DNA of 17,852 nt from Acidithiobacillus montserratensis. Lineage in GTDB: Bacteria > Pseudomonadota > Gammaproteobacteria > Acidithiobacillales > Acidithiobacillaceae. The stretch lies in the NCBI RefSeq assembly GCF_018853465.1, contig NZ_JABBOU010000045.1, positions 1-17,852 of the forward strand. The letters are read 5' to 3'. Both the position numbers and the translations under genes were made by a program. Under the pieces are notes generated by a model. It had not been told where the DNA came from, did not search any database, and saw only the letters and a program-made list of their open reading frames with translations. Positions within the stretch are counted from its first letter, which is position 1, and each line of letters begins with the position of its first letter. Below are positions 13,041 through 17,852 of this stretch, in pieces.

Positions 13041-14897
13041 TCATCGATTCATCGGCTTACTTTGTCTCGCCCATAGCTCGGCATAATGCCCGTTAGCCTG
13101 CAACAGCTGCTGATGATTACCCATTTCAGTGATCTGCCCATTAGCCATAACAATAATACGATCAAAGTGCGCGATGGTAGAAATGCGATGCGCAATTGAA
13201 ATCACTGTTCGCCCGGTCATAAGTGCATCCAGCTCACTTTGAATTTCCTGCTCGGTAACGGAGTCCAAAGCTGATGTCGCCTCATCGAGAACTAATATAG
13301 GTGCATTCTTCAGAAAAACTCGAGCAATAGCAATACGTTGTCTTTGCCCTCCTGAGAGTTTGATACCGCGCTCACCAACTTGAGCATCTAGACCAGTTCG
13401 GCCGAAGGAATCCACTAAATCCATAACAAACTCGTCGGCGCGGGCCTTTCGCAAGGCGTCCTCAACTTCCTGCCGACTTGCACTTTGCCGTCCATATCTG
13501 ACATTATCGAAAATGGATCGATGTAATAAAGATGTATCCTGTGAGACCACCCCAATATATTGACGAAAGCTTTCCTGTTCTAAATCCCTGACATCTTGAT
13601 CATCAATTAGAATACGTCCATGATTTACGTCAAAGAAGCGTAACAACAAGCTTACCAAAGTAGATTTACCTGATCCCGATGGGCCTACAATAGCAACTCT
13701 TTCACCTGGAGCAATGTGTATTGACACGTTATCAATATGCTTTATTTCATCTACAGTTCCATCCTGTTGATGGTAACTAAATGAAACATTATCAAAGTCT
13801 ATTTTTCCAGCTTTGAAAATAAAAGGCTTTGCCATATCTGAGTCGCCCATCACCCGCGGACGATCAACGGAGCGCATACCATCCTGCACAGTACCAATAT
13901 TCTCGAAAATTGCTGAGAGGTTATTCGCTACCCATCCCGACATATTCGCTATTTGCCAGACCAGAGGCACAGCAGTCACCAAAATTCCGACAGAAATCAT
14001 TCCATCATGCCATAACCAAAGACCGACACCTGTAGTTCCACTAAGAAGCAGGGCATTTAACATAGTTAATGACGTCATCCAGGTGGTCACCATACGTAAC
14101 GAAGCACGAAATGCAGAAGTGTGTTTGATAAGGGCATCGCGAACAAACTGATCTTCATCTTCTGATTTTGCAAAAAGTTTGACTGTATGAATGTTCGTAT
14201 AACTATCCACGATGGAACCGGTAAGACCTGAACGCGCCTTGGATAGCAAATTTGAACGTTGTGTCAAACGCGGAATAAAAAACCACATCAATAAGCCATA
14301 AAGAAAAAACCACAAAAAAACTGGAGCGGACAGTGCCCAACTTTGCTGCGCAAGAATGATTATTGAACTGATTCCGTACGTTAGCAGATACCAAACAGCA
14401 GTTAGCGTGGCAACTGTGCTCTCTCTTAAAGAAGGCCCTGTTTGCATAACCCTATTGGCGATGCGCCCGGCAAAATCATTCTGAAAAAAACTCCATCCCT
14501 GACGCACAAGACCGCGATGATTTTGCCAACGTATTAAATTAGTAAAGTTAGCAGCAATAGCTTGATTGGTTACCAAATCATGTAAGAAATGAATAAAAGG
14601 ACGCAATACAATTATCACTAACGCCATGATGAGTATACTGCGCAGTTCATGCGCAGATAAAACATCAGTTTTTGCATGTGCCACATAACCAGTTATCTTA
14701 CCAATAAAAATAGGAATTGAGAGATCAACAATGGCGGTAATAAATCCTGCAAAAAAAAGCAAAATCATTGAGCCCTTTACCTGAGATATGTAATTCCAAT
14801 AAAAGGCCCAAACTGAAGAACGATCCGTATGATCGAAAATTTCATGTGTTGTATGGTCTCGAAATATATCGATCATGTTCTCGAAAATTTTATACAT
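13041..14897 (-). CDS. ABC exporter half-transporter (fused TMD and ATPase), 618 aa
   Basis: Inner-membrane exporter with a six-helix ABC transmembrane domain at about 40-330 (helices include SMILLFFAGFITAIVDLSIP and SILIMALVIIVL) and a nucleotide-binding domain at about 370-600. The ATPase motifs are complete: Walker A GPSGSGKST, Q-loop IGVVSQDTSLL, signature LSGGQRQRIAIAR, Walker B PILVLDEATSALD and H-loop ISIAHR. Such proteins work as dimers and export lipids, peptides or drugs; McjD- and YojI-type peptide exporters have this architecture. No peptidase C39 domain is present. ATG 14897 follows a GGATAGG stretch. The gene sits between two GNAT genes (42 nt gap upstream, 1 nt downstream) in the AT-rich operon, which favours export of the compound handled by these genes. 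Confidence 0.94.
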   Translation of the reverse strand: MYKIFENMIDIFRDHTTHEIFDHTDRSSVWAFYWNYISQVKGSMILLFFAGFITAIVDLSIPIFIGKITGYVAHAKTDVLSAHELRSILIMALVIIVLRPFIHFLHDLVTNQAIAANFTNLIRWQNHRGLVRQGWSFFQNDFAGRIANRVMQTGPSLRESTVATLTAVWYLLTYGISSIIILAQQSWALSAPVFLWFFLYGLLMWFFIPRLTQRSNLLSKARSGLTGSIVDSYTNIHTVKLFAKSEDEDQFVRDALIKHTSAFRASLRMVTTWMTSLTMLNALLLSGTTGVGLWLWHDGMISVGILVTAVPLVWQIANMSGWVANNLSAIFENIGTVQDGMRSVDRPRVMGDSDMAKPFIFKAGKIDFDNVSFSYHQQDGTVDEIKHIDNVSIHIAPGERVAIVGPSGSGKSTLVSLLLRFFDVNHGRILIDDQDVRDLEQESFRQYIGVVSQDTSLLHRSIFDNVRYGRQSASRQEVEDALRKARADEFVMDLVDSFGRTGLDAQVGERGIKLSGGQRQRIAIARVFLKNAPILVLDEATSALDSVTEQEIQSELDALMTGRTVISIAHRISTIAHFDRIIVMANGQITEMGNHQQLLQANGHYAELWARQSKPMNR

Positions 14898-14939
14898 TAC
14901 ACCTATCCATTTTGAAACATCAAAAAATTAATTTAAGCA

Positions 14940-15374
14940 TTAATGCTTGATACAGCGCATAGCAATGTGGTCAATTCCAGCTTCTTGAAAAACCGCACCT
15001 TCACCAGTATAACCCATCTGAGCATAAAAACCCTTGGCAGAAAGTTGAGCATGGCACCAAACTCCCGTTAACCCCAGATCCCATGCACTTTGGTGTAAAA
15101 AAGCCATCAAACTCTTCCCTACTCCACGCCCCCGATATGGTTGTAAAACTGCTAATCGCCCCACTTTACCATTCAAACCCAGATCCAGTCGTGCAGTACC
15201 AACAGCTAAACCATCGCAAAACGCCAAAAAATGTAGACAGAATTCATCCCTATCATCCATTTCCAGGTATTCTGGTACGCCTTGCTCTTCAACAAAAACC
15301 TGTATTCGGATGCGCTCAAGCAATGGTCGTTCGTCTAAAAATTCCACAGAATGAATCTGAATTTCTTTATCCAT
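14940..15374 (-). CDS. GNAT acetyltransferase, ElaA/YjcF-like, 144 aa
   Basis: A compact GNAT domain with the features of the ElaA/YjcF group: RIQVFVEEQGVPEYLEMDD at the N-terminus, then FLAFCDGLAVGTARL, KVGRLAVLQPYRGRGVGKSL with the acetyl-CoA loop, and the C-terminal GFYAQMGYTGEG and FQEAGIDHIAMRC. Length is normal for the family. Most relatives have no known substrate; small amines or peptide N-termini are possible. The start ATG 15374 lies 24 nt after the stop of the binding-protein gene. This GNAT is unrelated in subfamily to the one at 12500, so the operon carries two different acetyltransferases. Confidence 0.87.
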   Translation of the reverse strand: MDKEIQIHSVEFLDERPLLERIRIQVFVEEQGVPEYLEMDDRDEFCLHFLAFCDGLAVGTARLDLGLNGKVGRLAVLQPYRGRGVGKSLMAFLHQSAWDLGLTGVWCHAQLSAKGFYAQMGYTGEGAVFQEAGIDHIAMRCIKH

Positions 15375-15398
15375 AAGATTACCATTAGATTTTAAAAA

Positions 15399-17030
15399 TT
15401 AATACAACAAAGTAGGCTTACAATCAACAGAATAAACCCCTTCCATCAACTGCTTATACTTCAGTTTTTGAGAATATTTTACAACATATTCTGGATAAGG
15501 CAAAAAAATTACTGGTTGCTGCTGGTAGGCATAATCTTCATACTTATACAAATAGCTGATATTTTTATTTTGAGTGCTTTCATGAATTAACCTATCCATT
15601 TTCGGATTACTATACCGTCCATAATTACTGCCGCCACCAGTATTGAACAACCCATCTCCACTAGGATAAAAATCAGGATTATACGACCAGACAATCATAG
15701 ACGCATCCCAGTTTCCATTAGGCTGCAATCTGGCAAGTTCCAGATTGAACGGTAATACACGTAAGCGCATATCCACACCAATAGCCTGCCAGTCTGCTTT
15801 TAATAATTCAGCTACGGCAATAAGCGTCTGGCTGGTATCGGGAACCATCATAGTGAATTGAAGTCGTTGCCCGTCATGAATACGTATACCCTTGGGTCCC
15901 AACTTCCAGCCTGCATCCGCAAGCAATTTATTCGCCGCACCAGGATTGTATGCAAGGGCTGGATTTGCTACAAGTTTTTTCATTTCTGGGGAAAGATAGG
16001 TGTCCGGACTAGTTGGGACCGGATTAAAGCTAGGCACACCTAAACCGTGGAAAGCCGTTTGAATGATTTGCTTTTGATTAACCGCGAGGGCTAGAGCCTG
16101 ACGAACTTTTACCTCACGAAAAAATGCTACTTTCGGATTAGCGAGATTTAAGGTCACATAATTAAAACCATATCCTCCATTGCTGATACATGTTTGCAAG
16201 TTCTTGACCATCCAGCGCGCATCAAACAAATAGTGCGGGATCATACCGGCTTGAAGAACTCCGGTCTTGAGCGCCCAGAATGCACTAGCATCTGAGGTAT
16301 ACATTTTAAAGTGTAAATATTTCAATGTTGCTGGTTTTCCTGAGTATGAGGCGTTACGCACAAAACTGATTCCTCGCCCCTGGGTAAAGTGTTTAAGCTT
16401 GTAGGGACCATCTACTACAGAGACTAGGCTAGGACTATCCTGCAATTTATAGAGTTGATTAATATCATACCGTTTCCATCGCCAAGATGGCACGGGAAAT
16501 AGTTGCGATAATCCATTGAGTTCAAACCACCTGGGATTCACCGACCTCTTCAAAGTAATTTCAAGAGTATCTCTATTTATAACCACTGCTGCCTTGATCA
16601 ACTCTGGCATTCCGCCCATACCCGCATTTGGGTATCTTGATCCATAATCTTGGATCATTCTGAGACAGGCCAGTGTATCTTGGGCGGTCACTGGTCTTCC
16701 ATCTGACCAGAGCCACGGTTTGAGATGAATAATATATTGCCTTCCATTTGCCGAAACCGTAATGCTTTTAGCAATGGATTGCTGCCAATTGATTTTAAGG
16801 TTGGTTCCAATCCACAATAATGGTCTATACATCAAGGTGATAATCTGATTATTTGCGCTGGAGTCATTGTTGACCACGGGCAATAGAGAATTCACATTCA
16901 TGGGCGGGGACAATCCCACAGAAGTCACTGTCGTCATTGATGTGGTGTCAGCTAATGCCATGTTGATCGAGCTGAAACTGCATAACATACAGCCGATGAC
17001 GGTGGATGCTATTCGGAAGCGTATGAACAT
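15399..17030 (-). CDS. Family-5 extracellular solute-binding protein (peptide type), 543 aa
   Basis: Periplasmic binding protein of the OppA/DppA/YejA superfamily. Signal peptide at about 1-27 with cleavage after ALA; no lipobox, so it should be soluble. SBP_bac_5 features: LMYRPLLWIG, IIHLKPWLWSDGRPVTAQD, VDGPYKLKHF, VRQALALAVNQKQIIQTAF, LLADAGWKLGPKGI and the late WSYNPDFYPSGDGLFNTGG that closes the ligand site. These proteins deliver peptides or peptide-like compounds to an ABC importer. No importer permease or ATPase gene is seen in the window, so it either serves an importer encoded further upstream or uses a host system. The gap to the upstream PmbA/TldE-like gene is 13 nt. The ribosome-binding site is weak. 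Confidence 0.93.
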   Translation of the reverse strand: MFIRFRIASTVIGCMLCSFSSINMALADTTSMTTVTSVGLSPPMNVNSLLPVVNNDSSANNQIITLMYRPLLWIGTNLKINWQQSIAKSITVSANGRQYIIHLKPWLWSDGRPVTAQDTLACLRMIQDYGSRYPNAGMGGMPELIKAAVVINRDTLEITLKRSVNPRWFELNGLSQLFPVPSWRWKRYDINQLYKLQDSPSLVSVVDGPYKLKHFTQGRGISFVRNASYSGKPATLKYLHFKMYTSDASAFWALKTGVLQAGMIPHYLFDARWMVKNLQTCISNGGYGFNYVTLNLANPKVAFFREVKVRQALALAVNQKQIIQTAFHGLGVPSFNPVPTSPDTYLSPEMKKLVANPALAYNPGAANKLLADAGWKLGPKGIRIHDGQRLQFTMMVPDTSQTLIAVAELLKADWQAIGVDMRLRVLPFNLELARLQPNGNWDASMIVWSYNPDFYPSGDGLFNTGGGSNYGRYSNPKMDRLIHESTQNKNISYLYKYEDYAYQQQPVIFLPYPEYVVKYSQKLKYKQLMEGVYSVDCKPTLLY

Positions 17031-17043
17031 ATATATCGACAGC

Positions 17044-17852
17044 CTATAGCGTTATTTCTAAAGCAGTTAATGCACCAGGAAAACACGATGCTCCCCATGA
17101 ACGCCGCCCATAACTCTGGGTTTCGGGGATCTGATACACATTTTTTCCAAGTGCTTCGAGGTTAGCACCTAGTAAGTCATAAAGACTGGAGTCCATCCGC
17201 ACTGGTGCAAGAGGTCCCACCAAAACCCCATCTTCCACCCAAAAACAATCATATCGTGTCATGGCGGTGAGACGACAACTTCCCGGATCAGAAATATTCG
17301 TATACCACAGGCGCCCAATATAAAGTCCTGTACCAATTTTTTGGAGCACTTCATTGTCCGGCAAATCCCCTCCTTGCAGGTAGAGCGCCGACGGAGCCCC
17401 GCCATCACTGTTAATGGGTACATCAAACTCCTTGGCCGAGCGTGGTCCACTCAAAGACATAGTGGCTTTGCCGCGTTGAATCAACGGTACTTCAGATGGC
17501 AACAAAAAACCTTCATCAGTGAATAATGGGACATCTCCAGCTTCTCGATTCTCATACAAAAAAACTTGCGCCGAGAGCTGCTTATCGGCCCTGTAAAGTT
17601 TATTGAGTGGGCTACTCCCACTACGTACCGAATCTACTGAAAAACCATTCCAACTGATGGTACCAAGCAATTCTCCTAAAGCTTCTGCAGATAACCAGGC
17701 TCGATAAATATCGGGCTTAGGAGATACAGGCGGGCGTTGCAACACTTTTAAATCCTGTGACATCCCGGTCATCATCCCGGGAATATCGTTCAAATTAGGG
17801 TTTCTGCGGACTCGCTTTACGGCATTATAATCCGCATCAAAAAAGCTTAGAT
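17044..17852 (-). CDS. PmbA/TldE-family protein, C-terminal part (5' end beyond window)
   Basis: The frame is open to the window edge; a TTG at 17793 is only an internal codon, because FFDADYNAVKRVRRNPN continues upstream without a stop. About 268 aa are visible of a family that is usually about 450 aa. The C-terminal domain shows FTDEGFLLPSEVPLIQRGKA, GTGLYIGRLWYTNISDPGS and MTRYDCFWVEDGVLVGPL. The HExxxH zinc motif of TldD should fall in the visible part but is absent, so this is a TldE/PmbA-type non-catalytic subunit. In E. coli TldD/TldE degrade unfolded peptides, mature microcin B17 and process microcin C. A tldD-like partner may lie just upstream outside the window. It is the first visible gene of the AT-rich operon. 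Confidence 0.85.
   Translation of the reverse strand, partial: LSFFDADYNAVKRVRRNPNLNDIPGMMTGMSQDLKVLQRPPVSPKPDIYRAWLSAEALGELLGTISWNGFSVDSVRSGSSPLNKLYRADKQLSAQVFLYENREAGDVPLFTDEGFLLPSEVPLIQRGKATMSLSGPRSAKEFDVPINSDGGAPSALYLQGGDLPDNEVLQKIGTGLYIGRLWYTNISDPGSCRLTAMTRYDCFWVEDGVLVGPLAPVRMDSSLYDLLGANLEALGKNVYQIPETQSYGRRSWGASCFPGALTALEITL

Noticed and set aside
17044..17793. Complete 249-aa protein starting at TTG 17793
   Set aside because: The frame remains open without a stop to the window end, and the family is about 450 aa, so the gene is partial rather than short.

Overview
The window looks like a gammaproteobacterial or acidithiobacillia-type chromosome. It has a moderately GC-rich housekeeping core in the middle and two accessory regions at the ends. 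The core order deaminase - ubiG - HAD phosphatase is a known proteobacterial arrangement. The general style recalls Acidithiobacillus, but no single gene proves the genus, so the taxon is an inference.

Left accessory region (1-6780). The first 1.0 kb holds ten copies of a 21-bp near-perfect palindrome (arm TTTGTCTACC, central C or G, complementary arm) and a small gene that resembles proteins I associate with AbiEii loci, without its partner. Then come a membrane-anchored Mrr-like nuclease, a type IA topoisomerase III (TopB/TraE-like), two tiny overlapping reading frames, an unrecognised 167-aa protein, a TumE/TumA toxin-antitoxin pair, a small HIRAN-domain protein and two translationally coupled unknown genes. 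Three transcription units here (topB, HIRAN gene, coupled pair) carry an identical GATCTATACC box pointing toward the gene. In each case it ends exactly 31 nt before the start codon, provided topB starts at a TTG. This suggests one regulon inside a plasmid-like or integrative element. The region stops at a tRNA-Val(CAC) gene that has its own clear promoter and terminator.

Core region (6787-12467). After the tRNA come two lipoprotein genes for peptidoglycan remodelling (NlpC/P60 and an MltB-like lytic transglycosylase). Next is a tightly overlapping trio: an MTA/SAH deaminase-like amidohydrolase, UbiG and a HAD phosphatase that synteny identifies as likely MupP rather than phosphoglycolate phosphatase. 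The phosphatase gene overlaps, tail to tail, an EamA-type permease gene on the other strand.

Right accessory region (12500-17852, all minus strand, visibly more AT-rich). This is a compact operon: a PmbA/TldE-like protein (cut by the window end), a family-5 peptide-binding protein with signal peptide, an ElaA/YjcF-like GNAT, a full-length ABC exporter half-transporter and a phosphinothricin-acetyltransferase-like GNAT. Gaps are 13, 24, 42 and 1 nt. The set resembles the uptake, processing, export and acetylation-immunity functions known around microcin C, but no synthetase or precursor is in view. It is the best candidate for an undescribed peptide-related system here.
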